Below, piece by piece: positions 22,069 to 34,100 of a stretch of DNA of 64,000 bases. Below the pieces are notes generated by a model, which did no database searches, was not told where the DNA came from, and saw nothing but the letters and a program-made list of their open reading frames with translations. Every line of letters begins with the position of its first letter. The first letter of the stretch is position 1. This DNA comes from Xenoacremonium recifei (lineage: Eukaryota; Ascomycota; Sordariomycetes; Hypocreales; Nectriaceae). The DNA lies in NCBI GenBank assembly GCA_012184525.1, contig WOFQ01000002.1, positions 186,001 to 250,000 of the forward strand, given 5' to 3'. A program made the translations under genes and the position numbers.

Positions 22069-22940
22069 CTAGCAGCCCTCAAGACTCTTCCACATGTAAA
22101 TCACCGGAATAGGCACAACCTCCCCCGTCGTCGGCTTCTTCCAATTATACCCGCCCTCCTCCCGCTCCACGACCTCATACCCCTGCCGCGCATACCAGCC
22201 CTGCGTGCTGCGCACCGTCGCCGGCCGAGCATGTCCGCGGTCCTCGTACAGCGTGCGCACGGCGTCCTCGCTCAGCTGGAAGTCCTCGGCGATGGTGTCG
22301 AGCGCGATGGCCGTGCGGTTGAGCGGTGGGAGCGTGGCCAGGTGCTCGGTGCGCGCCATGGCGGCGCGGCCGAGGCCGGAGGCTTGGAGGGCCCAGGATA
22401 CGTAGAGCGACATGATCCAGATGGTTGCGGGGGGAAAGGAGAAGCGCTCGTTCCGCTGCGGGAGCAGTTCAAGCGCGATGTGGCCAATGGGCAGAAAGGT
22501 CTTGTTGGAGGGCTCGCGGGGAGTGTTGAAGACAACCTTTGCCGTGTCCTTCAGCGGCTCGCTCTCCTAATTCTCATCCATCAGACGCGCGCGTCTTCAC
22601 ATGCCGGGACTCAACTCAATGGTCACTCACATTGGGATACTTGGCAAGGTGTTCCTCCAAGAACTTCTCCCTGTCCGGAAGATTCTCCGCGGGGACCTGC
22701 GACAACCCGTCAGCTCACCACCACCCCCTCACTGACTCACGAGACAGGAAAGGAAAGCCTCACAATCCAGTATAAGAACTTCTGCCCGTTCAGCATCTTG
22801 TCCTTCCACTCGCCCACCTCATCCTCTCGCCATCCGCACGCCACACGCTGGTCATACATGCGCTGGAACTGGTCCTCGCTGGTCGGATCCCAGGGGATCA
22901 GCTCAACCCTGTCCATTTTGTTTTGAATCGTCGCCGCCAT
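22069..22940 (-). CDS. GNAT-family N-acetyltransferase
   Basis: Predicted acetyl-CoA dependent acetyltransferase of 246 residues. Exons 22940-22764, 22696-22631 and 22566-22069 with 67- and 64-nt introns, all phase 0. The N-terminal part has the pattern of fungal GNATs (VELIPWDPTSEDQFQRMYDQRVACGW, then KMLNGQKFLYW). The core follows: IGHIALELLP, IWIMSLYVSWALQASGLGRAAM (motif A, acetyl-CoA pyrophosphate loop with the G-x-G-R-A variant) and the helix/strand of motif B ending TQGWYARQGYEVVERE. The substrate cannot be read from sequence. The ATG at 22940 was chosen as the first in the conserved frame; the longer frame begins only at a non-ATG codon. Confidence 0.85.
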
Positions 22941-23869
22941 TGTGCCGTCTAGTGTTCGTGAGTCAGGCAAGTATTGCGAACACCAGCGAACCACATCTTA
23001 TATATAAAAGCTTACCCAGAATCGGAGACTTTATCCAACCCACTTAAACCCCGATCCTGTCATCGGGCATCTTCTTCAGCCCTATGTCGTTCGCGTCAGC
23101 AACAGGGCGTTTGGGCGTTACAGAGTTGCGGTTTCGGAGGTTGAACGCCGATAGTAACCATCAGATTCTCGATTCCGCCGCGGGATAGGCGCTATTCCGC
23201 TCGTTGGACCTCCCTAGATGAGCATAGTAGGCGATCGAGGTTGGACGAGTCATCAATAAATGCTGACTCAGACGCAGGATCCGTGTAAAGGAAGGACTTT
23301 GATCCAGGCTTCAGTTCAGGACTCACCGAGCTGACACCGATTTAGTTTACATCTTAATCATCCTCAATATTGGTATCTCTTCTGAGGTAGGTATTTTATG
23401 TGGCCTCCTCATCGACTGTACAGTCTCTCGATATATATGCACACTCCCGCCTCACTCACTTCTCGCGGGCCGTTGCGTCTGAATCCGATGACGCTCCTCA
23501 CGACCCATCCATCCCATTCAACACCCTTGATGGGCGTCCAATCACACCATTACTCCCGACTCTCATGCTCCCAAATTCCATATCCCTAGTTCTGACGCTC
23601 CCCCAACTCTCAACATAGCTCCTTCATACCTGGCCCGAGCTCGATCGCCCTTCTATCAAGTCACATCTCGTGGCCCATCATCAGTCCCAAATCACAAAAC
23701 CTCATCTGCCTCATATGGTGATGGTCTCTCTCTATCGTGGTGGGCCAAGAAACATGCCCATCGTAAATAATTCCACCCCTGACTGCATTATGCCCATACC
23801 CTGGGACTTCTCCACAGTCCGTCCTTCTATCGTTCAACGCGGCCGCGTATAATCAGCCCATTTCGTTTT
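22941..23869. other. Intergenic, acetyltransferase promoter and Mtr10 3' region
   Basis: About 930 bases between two minus-strand genes. Short frames on the plus strand (for example 23398-23618) have no recognisable content. Nothing else seen. Confidence 0.4.
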
Positions 23870-26800
23870 TTATCCCGAGAACTGGAACCGAGCAGCCTCG
23901 AGCTGACCCAAGCCGTCTCGGGGTGCCACGTTGCGCCGTCGGTATGTGTTGGTGAAATCCTGCAGTAGCGCACGCACGTTGCGGATGGCACTGGGATCGT
24001 CCGACTCGAGTCTCTCCTTGATCTTCACCATCAGCCGACTCGCCTCGACCGGGGAGACGGTGCCCTCGGGTAGCAGCTCGATTGTTCGCGACACCCACTC
24101 GGTCGTCTGCGCCGGCATCAACTCGAACATGGCAAGCAGGACGCCACTACCGTCAGCAAAGCAGTCTCGAGGGAATGTAATCATCATGCCCGCCATCACC
24201 TGCTTCACCAAGTTCTCACCCAGCGCCACGAGCAGACCCCGGATAACCTCCCGGATCTGCAGGGCTGCCGCTTCGGGCATCCCCTCGCTGGAGGCGGGGT
24301 TATCTCCTCCATACGACAGGAGATCCCTTAGGAAGTGCAGTGTCGAAGCTAGCGGATCGCGCTGCTCCAGAGTCAGCGCGTAGATGGCGGCCTCGAAGAT
24401 GGACCGCAGCAGATGCGAGGGGACGAGCTTCTGCGGGTAGTACAGCAGCGCGTCGATCAAGAGCCGGAAGAAGTCGTCAATAACGTCTGGTAGCTCCTTG
24501 GGCTGCAGTTCCGTCATAACCCTCAGGAAGGTCGTCGTCTGCGCCTCAAAGAAAGTGTAAATGTTATCCGTCGTCGCCTGGTCGACGTGCTCGCGATCCT
24601 CTGAGAACTCGCGCAGGATGGCCGACGTCACCCATAGGAAGCAACCCTCCCTCGAGTGATTGAAGCCGCCGGCGAGCTTGTTGGCCATGTCTGGGAGCAT
24701 GGGAGTAATCGAGGTACGGTACGAGATGACCATATTGCGCCAACACTTGCAGACGCGCTCACAGATAGGTGTAAAGTCTAGGAAGTTGTCCAAGACGGTC
24801 GAAAGGATCGGGAGCACCTCCTGCCAGTATTTCACCGCCGGGTTCTCCATTCCAGGTCGGTGAGGAGGTATCACAATCTGCACGAAGAGGTTGATCAACT
24901 GGAGATGATCTATCGTTCTGTTAGTAAGACCCCCCTTCCCCTTGTTTATGTGAACAGCAAACTTACCCGCTAGTGCCAACTTGCTCTCCTCATCGGTCGC
25001 ATTGTTGGCCTTGGTCATCAACCGCTGAACCAGCGGATCAACGTACAGCTTCAGAAGCCGGTACGTCTCCTCAGGGGGTTGAACAGCCACGACGTTGGCA
25101 ACGCCCTCGGTGAGCTCCTCCTTGCTCAGATCTGGCAACTTATCAAGAACCTGTTCGTAGAATGTCTGCAACTGCAGCACCTGTCCGCTGAGGAGGTGCT
25201 TGCAGTCGATGCAGAAAAACTTGAGCGACAGAGCTGCAGCGCGCACGATTTCTCGAGAATCGGCTTGGAACGAGTTCACTATGTAGTTAAACTGCGGCTC
25301 CAGGAAGTCGGGGTTCGCCGCTGTCCACTCGGTATATCGTCCAAGGACCATGATCGTCGCAAAACGCAGCTTCTCGTGAGCTGGCATCTGGACGAGCAAG
25401 GGCATGAGCTGAGGGAGGACGATCGACTCGTCCTTTGAAACCATCCGTCCCAGAGCACGCATCGCGAACAAGGGGGCCTCCAATTCCTGCCAATGCGGCA
25501 CTGAGGTGGCGGTGACCTGGCTTGCATACTTGGTCATCCAGAGTTGAATGGCGTGGAGGACCTTGGTCAAGCACTCTGTCACTCCCATGACATCGCATGC
25601 ATCCTTCAAAGTGTCTCCCATCTGATGACGGAATTCTCTGAACTTTTCTTCTTGTTCTCGATCCCCATCGAACAAGTCCGTCTCATTACCAGACTCGGGT
25701 CGAGGGTATTCCAGTTGCTTTAGCAAGACATCCACGAGGTTCGAATACACATCTAGGAGCTCGAGACGACCCTCAATATATATGTCGAGGACGAGGTACT
25801 GCCTGAGCTCATACCAGAAGTTAAAGGTATGCTCAATGATGTCCCTCTCCACGTCCCTCTGTGCGCACTCCAGCACGGACTCGACCAGTGGCCTAAAGTG
25901 CTTGGGTTGGCGTGCTATGCCAATGACCCAGCTCTCACCCGCCGTGGCAAACACCTTGGTCAAGCCCTTCAGGGCGTCCGTATCCTCTTCATCCGCCATA
26001 GTACCTATCCGTGGTCGGAGGGCTAGGATCCGGGGGAATAGCGTCTCGATGGCTTCTTGGCTCTCGCTTACATCGCCAGTCTCCCGAAGCATGGTGCACA
26101 GGCATTCGGAAGCCTCTGAGCTGCAGGAGTCGCTGCTAACGCCGTTAAAGATGACATCTAGGAGGGGCGAATTGATGACGCTTGTAACCGGGACCTCCCG
26201 CAACCAAGATGTAATACACTCCATCAACTGAGGATTCTGAGCCGCAGCAGCTAGGATTTTGAAGTTAGCAGAGATATCTATCATTGAAATGCAGGTAAGA
26301 CGTACGGGATGATTGAGAGTAGTTGATCAGGAGCTGAACCACCTGACCCGCATTGTCTCCCAATAGAGCCTGCGTCCTCGCAGCAAGATCTTCTTCCTAG
26401 TTCCAACAATTAGACTCGTATTCCTGCTGAGCTGGACGGCCGCAAACGATTTCGAAGGGAGCTGTTGGCCGACGTCGGGTTGTACAATCCACATACAGAC
26501 AAGGTAATCTTTCGACCCTCAGTGACTTCTTCGGGCAAGACCCGGAGGAAATCCAGGATGCAGGCGTGGCTCTCGGGGCTGTCGCTGAGTGATTGGACGA
26601 CCGAGGGCAGGACGTCGTCCCAATCTTTCATCTGGATTGCCAGGATGGCGAGACACACGCACAACTGCACTCGGATGGGTTTGGGTCCGGGGGCAAAGCG
26701 CTTGAGGAGGACCAGGATCTGGTTTCGAAGCGCAGGTAGCTCAGAGGGGGGCACCTGCGTGGAAAGATCGTAGGTGATCTAGCGATGTTAGTATCTCGTG

Positions 26801-27111
26801 TCCATATCTTCAGCCGGAGGGAAGTCTACAACCTTTCCGCGGAGAGTGATTGCAGCGAACAGAGTGGCCTCGGGTTCTGCCTCGCCCTGTAGAATGCCTA
26901 TTATCGTGCCCCAGGAGCCCTTCTATAGTCGTTACCGTTAGCGACTTGGATCTTGGTTGATGTTCCATCCCATATGACGAACCGATTTCTGAAACTGATT
27001 TAGATACTCATGAGCCTGCTTCTTGGCCTCTTGCTCCCCGTTCCTCATCGTCATGACCGCCGCAAGAACCTCCGGAGGCGTAAAGGCCTCGTGTGCGCCG
27101 TTGGTGGCCAT
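23870..27111 (-). CDS. mtr10: Nuclear import receptor Mtr10/transportin-SR (TNPO3/importin-13 family)
   Basis: Karyopherin-beta that imports SR-type RNA-binding proteins and helps tRNA retrograde import through the nuclear pore. Six exons: 27111-26983, 26922-26833, 26778-26497, 26396-26306, 26250-24967 and 24909-23870, giving 971 residues, the family length. The N-terminal importin-N region includes REYLNQFQ-like AHEYLNQFQKSKGSW and TLFAAITLRGKITYDL, followed by Exportin-1-like helices (QLCVCLAILAIQMKDW) and HEAT repeats to the end. The last intron (24966-24910, 57 nt) keeps the frame and has no stop, so it can be mistaken for coding sequence; it has a GTAAGT donor and an ACTAAC branch, and removing it restores the conserved LALADHLQLINLFVQIV. 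The second intron has a weak GTTGTA donor. Confidence 0.94.
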
Positions 27112-27774
27112 TATGTATGATGCGACGGGGGCGAAAGGTCGTTGAGAGGATTCTGCGAGGTGGGAGTCAAGCTCGAATCGAAGGTGGAGGGGTCGAAAGT
27201 CAAGCTAGAGCGCGATCGGACGGGGAATTCGCATGCGAGGCCGCTCCAGCACGGGGACCGTCTGGGCTAAGATGTGCTGAATGTGGTGGAGAGAAGGACT
27301 GGCAGCGACCGTAGGAGCAGAGGCGGGCGGGAGGCCGAGCAGAGGAACAAAGACCCGGGCGCAAAGGGGAAGAGGATGATGGTGATGGAGGAGGTGATTT
27401 CACTCGGCAGGAAAATACACAAGACCTTGCAAGACCACCTCCGTGTGATGATGCATGGGCCTCCTTTTGGCGGGGCAATGGTAAAACGGGGTTGAAGAAC
27501 GGGGTCGCTCCGAAGTTTCTCCGATGATAATGAAAGACACTGAGAGCGAGAGCATCAAGACTGAGAGTGCGGCATTGTAGGCATTAGAAAGGGTTCAGGT
27601 TCTTTTTGTGGCGACGAGTCTACTTATTTTCCTCCTTTTGTTTCCGCGTGGCTGCATCTACGTGTAATCAATGAAAGAAAGCCTGCGGGCCGCTGTTTGT
27701 TGGTGTGCTAACCAGGTACCAACGTGACGTTCCGCTTTGAGGCTTTCCGTTGTATCCTTTATTGCAAAGTCGAA
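27112..27774. other. Intergenic, Mtr10 promoter and 5-FTHF ligase 3' region
   Basis: About 660 bases between two minus-strand genes. Purine-rich on the plus strand (pyrimidine-rich on the transcribed orientation) next to Mtr10, as expected for its leader. No gene or motif recognised. Confidence 0.4.
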
Positions 27775-28557
27775 TTATTGCTTTGCTGCCGTCATGATCT
27801 CGCCATTGCCCAAAATAAGTCCGTGGAGCGTTCTATCGTGTTCTCCCGTGGGGACAGGGTGGCCGTCTTTGGACACGAACTGCTCCGTCAATGCCAGGCC
27901 GTATAGCTGCAGTGGGTGCTCCTCGAGGTGCTTTACTTCTGCCTTGGAGAGGTATCTATTGATAAAGAAATCGTAGAAGCCCTTGCCGTGCCCGAGACGT
28001 CTTACTGCGCCGCTCTCGTCCACGTCAAAGGCCACGCCAGGCATCAGCATCAGGTCCAGCGTCGCCTTGTCTGAATGGTGAGCATCTGGGCCGCCTAGGA
28101 TACGCTGCCTTGCATGGACAGTGGCGGGATCAACACTGGGAATTCCCCACCGATCTAGCTTGAGGCTTTCGTAGTCTTGAAGGTTCTCTAGATGGACCAT
28201 GTCCATGACGCGGGCGGGCGTGTCGGGGGTTTGGAACGGTGACCTGTGTAGATACGGCACGAAGACCTGTTTGCCCGATGCAAGGGCATGGCGAACTATC
28301 GCATCCGTCTGGATCTCACCCGACGGCATGGCCAAGTAGATGCTGATCCGTTTGGCATCCTTGTATGGCTTGAACTCCTTCAGCGACTCGAAAAGCTGGC
28401 GGCCTGGTTGCTTGGGTTAGGATGAGGCATCTGGAAATCGCACGGCCTTGGTCGTCATCATACTCTGAGCTGAAACGGACTCTTGTGAGATGCTAGAGAG
28501 CCGCTGCTTCATGAGGGTCCGTAGCTGCTGTTTTGCAGCGGACAGGGGCGACGCCAT
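27775..28557 (-). CDS. fau1: 5-formyltetrahydrofolate cyclo-ligase
   Basis: Converts 5-formyl-THF to 5,10-methenyl-THF with ATP, returning stored folate to one-carbon metabolism. Exons 28557-28464 and 28403-27775 with one 60-nt intron; 240 residues. Recognised by the N-terminal basic helix KQQLRTLMKQRL, the ISIYLAMPSGEIQTDAIV segment, KQVFVPYLHR, the substrate stretch LDLMLMPGVAFD and the ATP-binding RLGHGKGFYDFFINRYL, which is the family signature (G-x-G-K-G-F/Y-Y-D). The C-terminal VPTGEHDRTLHGLI also matches the family. Start ATG is the only one in the first exon before the conserved helix. Confidence 0.95.
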
Positions 28558-30803
28558 TGCGGACTGAGGCTGAGGCTGAAGCTGAGGCGGGCGACAAGAT
28601 GTTGAGTTACAGTTTTTCCGGGTTGATTCATGAAGTCGAGCGCTGACTCAGATGCGAGCGCTAACAAACGGCGCTTCTCGAGCGGATACGGCCGGGCTAA
28701 GGTAGCGACTATTCAGTACCGTTCAAGGCACTACGTAAAGGTTGGCAACGAAGATCAGTCATGTGAACGACATCATGCGCTCTACTCCGTTTGAGGAACA
28801 TGGCGGTGAGTGACTCCTTGAACATATGAGCGCATCCTCGAAAGAGAGGCATTGGATATCTGGTCGCAAGAGAGCGCACTCGGTACAGGCAAAAAGTGGC
28901 GCCGAGATCGCGAAACCTGGCACGGGGAACGCACCGTAGTCTACAGACACGAGCAGATTGCATGGCCAGGGGCTGCGGGATGGACCGATGCCAGTTAGCA
29001 GCTGGACACTCTACATTCTCCCCCGGTCCTCGTTGCGAGTGGAGCAGCGAAGAACGTGCTGTGTGCAAGCTGGCATGAGCCGGGCTGGAGATTCGAACGT
29101 GGATGATCATTCACGGAGTGAGGATGGGTTGCTTGCCCGGGACTGAGCGCAGATGTCTGCACGTCTCACTTCGCCCTGAAAGCTGTGGTCGCCCTGTCCC
29201 CCTTCATTAAGCTGCGGCGTGGGCAAACGTGGGATGATGACCCGCGCGCCGAAATGCGTGCCAGTGATTTGCAATGTCCGAGACACTATTGCTCCGATTG
29301 AGATGCGCTTGTGGTGGCTGCTTGACGACATATGGGGTTGACAGGGGGGTACCTGGATGGTGGTGAGGCGTGCAGGGCGTCGAACAGCGTGGCTTGCTGC
29401 AGAGTCAGATCGTCAGCCCGATCGCTGACCGCTGAAGAGATGCATAGGATGGCCAGCGAAGAATGAAGGGGGGTAAAAAGAATCGAGACTCGGCACCAAT
29501 GGCGACGGCTCTTGTACCGGCTTTTGAAGCCTATGTGCTGTACATCGACCTAGTGTGTCGACAGCGTCCTGCACATAGCACCGTCAAAAGTACTCCCTCG
29601 TTAGCACGAAAAGTCAGGGACGTTTGGAACAGAACACCAGCTTTTCTCCCCCCTTGTTGGAGCCTCGATCGCCGCGGTGCCTGAAGCGGTAAGACACAGC
29701 ATGGGGACTGCGTGGGATGGCTCCGAAGCGACTCTCGAGACGAGATTATAGTGTGAATACCTCGGGCAGGCTGTCACAGAGATTCCAGCAATTATCTAAT
29801 CTGATTAACCCCCTGACGCCGAAGTTCTCAGGACGTGTGGACCGAGAAGCTATAGGCAGCTGAGATCTGGTCCTGTACTGTGGGATGTCGGTCAGTCAGT
29901 CATTCTCTCTTCACGCATCTCTCTGCATCAACCGAGGTGTGGGCGACTGAGACAAAAGGACACCAATCCCAGCATCGATAATACCAAGCAACAGCGCATC
30001 GGCCAAGAACTAGAGCCCAGTGACATGGTGCTTGGTGTCCGCAGCCTCCCGCAGCTAGGCCACATGTGAGAATAGCGCGCTGGCAGACGCTCGAGGATCA
30101 GGGAGGACCCGGCGCTTCTCGGCTTGCGAGCCTGATATGCTCGACAATCGTCCCTCCCTCGGATTGCAGTGCACCCTTGGCGCTCACTCGTGGCCCCCGT
30201 CCGTTCCCTGCTGGCCGGGTGGGATCCATCCATCTATCTGGAAATGCAATGCAGGTGGTGGTGACATCGTGATGGCCATCGTGTTTGGGGCTGCTGCGCG
30301 CATAGTGAGGCGACCCTGGGAGCCGGTACTCGATAGTACCTGGTGAAGGGTGATTGTTAACTGTGTTGGAGGGTTGGTGACAGAGAGAGACAAATGCCAG
30401 GCCCAGCCGCCATGAGAAATGCGTTCTTGCATTCCCCCTCGTCTCGTCCCGTCACCGCTCTGACCACTGTAATGCCTGGGCCTGCCTGAGGCTCCCCCAC
30501 AAAAGGTACCTCCCGCGGGCTGCTCCATCGGGCATCCCTGCAAGTACTCCGTGCCTGCGGCCTGGCCTGGCCTGGCTGGCATCCATTCCACTTCCACCTC
30601 ACTCATCCACTCGCAAGCAGGGCTGGCCAGCGACTAACGACCATCGATTTGCCATCTTCCCACGGGCTGGCCCTCTAGCTTCTCTTCCCTCTGCCTGTGT
30701 CGGCACCAATTGGTATTATTGGAAGGGCCCCTGCCCTGCAATGCCTATAATATCTGCAGCTCTCCTCTATCTCTACCTCTAGGCTGCCCCGCCATGCCTT
30801 GTC
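28558..30803. other. 2.2 kb gene-free region upstream of the OPT transporter
   Basis: Lies between the start codons of the cyclo-ligase (minus) and OPT transporter (plus), so it carries two promoters. Frames of 60-140 codons occur on both strands (for example 28709-29110, 30184-30606) but none shows a domain, and they overlap each other. A T-loop-like GTTCGAATC at about 29088-29096 (minus) has no supporting cloverleaf. Nothing else supported. Confidence 0.4.
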
Positions 30804-33800
30804 ATGGCCCGCCACGCCCTCTCCATCAACGCCGCCGCTTCTTCCTCCTCATCGACCTCGTCTCCCACGTCTTCGCCGGCCCTGCAGGCCCGCGCCGGTG
30901 ACTCCCATCTGCAGCAGGCCGTCCCTCTGCTGCCACTGCCCCTGCCGCCGTCATCGACATCCTCACGATCCACTGTCTCACTCTCACCCTCACCCACTCC
31001 CACGTCCTCTGCCAGGGGCGCCCCCAACCCGCTTGATCCGCCCCCCGGCCAGGGCTATGAGCTGCGGCCGCTTGGTCAGGATGCAGATGCTGGTGTTGGC
31101 GATCCAGATCTGTTAACTGCTGCCGCCTCCCCGGCCCCTCCTCCTCTTCCTTCCCCTTCCACGCACCCTTCACTCCCTCCCGCCGACCAGCATGATACAG
31201 CCTCTCCCGACCAGCAGGAACATCTCTCCCATCTCGAGACCGACATAGTTGCCGACTTGGATACACGAGATTCCGATCCCGATCCAACGGACCCTGAGAC
31301 GGCCCTAGATGCGTCTGCTGCTGCTCTCTCCAGCGAGGTCTCCTCAGATATGGCGTCTAAGAAGACGCCCTTCCTGCTCTCCGGCGCTGGGGCCGAGGTC
31401 GCTACTTATGGCGCCGTATCCCTAACGCCCAGTCGCAATAACAGTCCTGCTGGGAGTGAACGTTGGGATCCCAATGCTCATCAACTTCGTCAAGTCTCCG
31501 ACCCCGATCCATCCCGCCGGAGCGATACTATGCGTAGTGACGTCTCGCGCCGCTCCAACATCTCTAGGCACTCCGCGCGCCTCTCCGAAGATATCGACGG
31601 TGCTGTCCTCGTCTCGGGTCTTGAAGGGCGCTTTGGCGTCGCCGAATCTACACAGGCTGGTGTTTTGGAGGAAAGCATGAAGGATGATGTTTCAGAAGAC
31701 GGGCCGTTGCTCGACGATGCCTCAACTACGGAATCAGAACCAGAGCCCGAAGAGAACTCACCTCATGAAGCAGTCCGCGCCTCTGTTCCGCCCACGGACG
31801 ATATTACACTATCTATAAACACCCCTCGAATGTGGTGTCTTTCAGTCATATTCTCTTTTCTTGGATCTTCTACGAATTTGTTCTTTTCGTTGAGATACCC
31901 CAGTGTTGCAATTACTCCAGTCATTGCCTTGCTCTTAGTTCACCCACTTGGTCATCTGTGGGATCTGCTTCTCAAACGCTCCTATGACCCGGACGAAGAA
32001 TTTGTCGACGGTGTTCGCACCCCATCTATCTCGGAGGATACTCCCCAAATCCCCCACAAACCTAGCAAGCTCACTGCCTTGCGAAGATGGCTTGCACAAG
32101 GTCGTTGGAACGAAAAGGAGCATACGTGTGTTTATGTCAGCAGCAATGTTGCCTTCGGCTTCGCATTTGCGACAGATGTCATTGTCGAGCAGACGAGGTT
32201 TTATAACCAGGAGGCTCCGATCCTGTATCAACTTCTACTTACGATCTCGACCCAAATTCTGGGATATGGCTTTGCTGGACTCACAAGGCGCTTCCTGGTC
32301 CGACCGAGCGGGATGATCTGGCCCGGTACGCTTATGTCGGCTGCTATGTTCTCGACCCTTCACAAACAAGAGAATAAGCCTGCTGGAGGTTGGACGATCA
32401 GCCGGTGGAAGTTCTTCTACATCATCTGGAGCGTATCGTTTCTCTTCTATTTCCTGCCGGGCCTCCTCTTCCCGGCACTAAGCTACTTCAACGTCATCAC
32501 CTGGTTCGCTCCGAAGAGTGTCGTTCTCGCCAACCTTTTCGGCGTGTCTTCCGGGCTAGGTCTATTTCCAATGACATTTGACTGGGCGCAGGTGACATAC
32601 GTCGGATCTCCTCTGCTCGTGCCCTTCTGGGCGGCAATGAATGTTATCGGAGGTCTTACGATCGTGATGTGGATTATCGCCCCTATCCTTTATTACAGCA
32701 ACGTGCTTTTCTCGTCTTACATGCCGATTCTTTCAGCTGCAGTCTTCGACAACACCGGAAAGGTCTACGACGTGGGCAGGATTCTTACCCCAGACTTCGT
32801 TTTCGACAGGGAAGCGTACCAAAATTACAGCCGTGTCTTCCTACCCATCACATATGTGCTCAGCTATGGCGTGCAATTCGCAGGTCTCGCAGCCTTGCTG
32901 ACCCATACGGCGTGCTGGCACGGCAAGGACATCTGGAGAAGCTGGAAGAAGGCATTGGAGGAAGCTCGAGAGGAGGGGAAGCCGAAATACGAGCGAGTGG
33001 CTGACGACCCGCGGGACGAGCCCTCAAGGCCTTCAACGAGCGACGAATATGCGCGGTCATCATCAAATATCGAGAATCTCCTGAGTCGGGAAGATGTTCA
33101 CAGCCGTCTTATGAAACGGTACAAGGATGCCCCATTGAGTTGGTATCTGCTTACATTTCTGTCCATGACGGCGATCGGCATTTTTGTTGTTGAATATTAC
33201 CCCGTCCACCTCCCCTGGTATGGACTTCTCCTCGCCCTCGGCATCGGCGCCATCTTCTTCATTCCCAATGGTATCATCATGGCCGTTACGAACCAGCACA
33301 GCAGCATCTACCTCATCTGCCAGCTCATCTGCGGCGTCGTCTTCCCCGGCCGGCCCATCGCCAACATGGTCTTCGTCACCTACGGCTACATCTCCTCGGC
33401 ACAGGGCATCAAGTTCGCTGCCGACCTCAAGCTCGGCCACTACATGAAGATCCCGCCACGCATCCTGTTCTCCGTCCAGATCGTCGCGACCCTTGTCTCC
33501 TCCGTCACCCAGATCGGCGTCCTCAACTGGATGTTCGCCAACGTACGCGGCATCTGCACTTCTGAGGCCATCAATGGCTTCACCTGCCCCATTGCCCGCG
33601 TTCATTTCAACGGCTCTATCCTTTGGGGTGTTGTCGGACCCCATGAGTTCTTCGGGCCTAAGGCTATCTATCGCTCTCTCGTCTGGTTCTTTCCCCTGGG
33701 CGCCTTGCTGCCCATCCCCCTCTGGCTGTACAGCCGCCACCGCCGCCGCTCTATGCTCCGCAAGGTAAACTTGCCTGTCATCTTCGGCGCTATGTCGTGG

Positions 33801-34100
33801 ATTCCACCCGCCACCGGTTTAAACTTCTCCGTCTGGGTCGTTGTCTGCTACGTCTTCAACTACCTCATCAAGAACCGCCATAACGCTTGGTGGAGTAAAT
33901 ACACCATGACCCTCAGCGCTGCCCTCGACTCTGGTCTTGCCTTTGGCATTGTCGTCGTATTCTTCGGCTTCATCTACCCTGGCTGGATGCAGGGCTTCAA
34001 GTGGTGGGGGACGGAGGTCTATAAGCAGGGCTGCGACTGGCAGGCATGCTCTTATAACACCGTCGGCGAGGGCGAGCGTTTTGGTCCCGAGACGTGGTGA
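30804..34100 (+). CDS. OPT-family oligopeptide transporter
   Basis: Proton-coupled importer of small peptides (tetra- to hexapeptides, possibly glutathione or peptide siderophores) in the plasma membrane or an endomembrane. Intronless frame of 1,098 codons. The OPT signature SPHEAVRASVPPTDD is at about residue 320, directly before the first membrane segment, followed by PLGHLWDLLLK. About 14-16 hydrophobic segments follow to the C-terminus. Other family motifs are NVITWFAPKSVVLANLFGVSSGLGLFPMTFDW, FPGRPIANMVFVTYGY and PPATGLNFSVW. The first 300 residues are predicted cytosolic, Ser/Pro/Asp-rich and low-complexity. ATG codons at 30804 and 31350 (MASKKTPFLLSG) are both possible starts; the second would give about 916 residues, nearer the usual family size. 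Confidence 0.92.
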   Translation: MARHALSINAAASSSSSTSSPTSSPALQARAGDSHLQQAVPLLPLPLPPSSTSSRSTVSLSPSPTPTSSARGAPNPLDPPPGQGYELRPLGQDADAGVGDPDLLTAAASPAPPPLPSPSTHPSLPPADQHDTASPDQQEHLSHLETDIVADLDTRDSDPDPTDPETALDASAAALSSEVSSDMASKKTPFLLSGAGAEVATYGAVSLTPSRNNSPAGSERWDPNAHQLRQVSDPDPSRRSDTMRSDVSRRSNISRHSARLSEDIDGAVLVSGLEGRFGVAESTQAGVLEESMKDDVSEDGPLLDDASTTESEPEPEENSPHEAVRASVPPTDDITLSINTPRMWCLSVIFSFLGSSTNLFFSLRYPSVAITPVIALLLVHPLGHLWDLLLKRSYDPDEEFVDGVRTPSISEDTPQIPHKPSKLTALRRWLAQGRWNEKEHTCVYVSSNVAFGFAFATDVIVEQTRFYNQEAPILYQLLLTISTQILGYGFAGLTRRFLVRPSGMIWPGTLMSAAMFSTLHKQENKPAGGWTISRWKFFYIIWSVSFLFYFLPGLLFPALSYFNVITWFAPKSVVLANLFGVSSGLGLFPMTFDWAQVTYVGSPLLVPFWAAMNVIGGLTIVMWIIAPILYYSNVLFSSYMPILSAAVFDNTGKVYDVGRILTPDFVFDREAYQNYSRVFLPITYVLSYGVQFAGLAALLTHTACWHGKDIWRSWKKALEEAREEGKPKYERVADDPRDEPSRPSTSDEYARSSSNIENLLSREDVHSRLMKRYKDAPLSWYLLTFLSMTAIGIFVVEYYPVHLPWYGLLLALGIGAIFFIPNGIIMAVTNQHSSIYLICQLICGVVFPGRPIANMVFVTYGYISSAQGIKFAADLKLGHYMKIPPRILFSVQIVATLVSSVTQIGVLNWMFANVRGICTSEAINGFTCPIARVHFNGSILWGVVGPHEFFGPKAIYRSLVWFFPLGALLPIPLWLYSRHRRRSMLRKVNLPVIFGAMSWIPPATGLNFSVWVVVCYVFNYLIKNRHNAWWSKYTMTLSAALDSGLAFGIVVVFFGFIYPGWMQGFKWWGTEVYKQGCDWQACSYNTVGEGERFGPETW

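Noticed and set aside
24910..24966. Reading Mtr10 as one continuous exon through this segment
   Set aside because: GTAAGT, ACTAAC and TAG signals, the odd Lys/Gly-rich insert and restored family sequence after removal all point to an intron.
29060..29110. Possible tRNA T-arm (GTTCGAATC on the minus strand)
   Set aside because: No matching stem, acceptor or anticodon arm could be folded around it.
33063..33740. 225-codon minus-strand frame opposite the OPT transporter
   Set aside because: Antisense of membrane-segment codons; Asp/Glu/Gly-rich composition without a domain.
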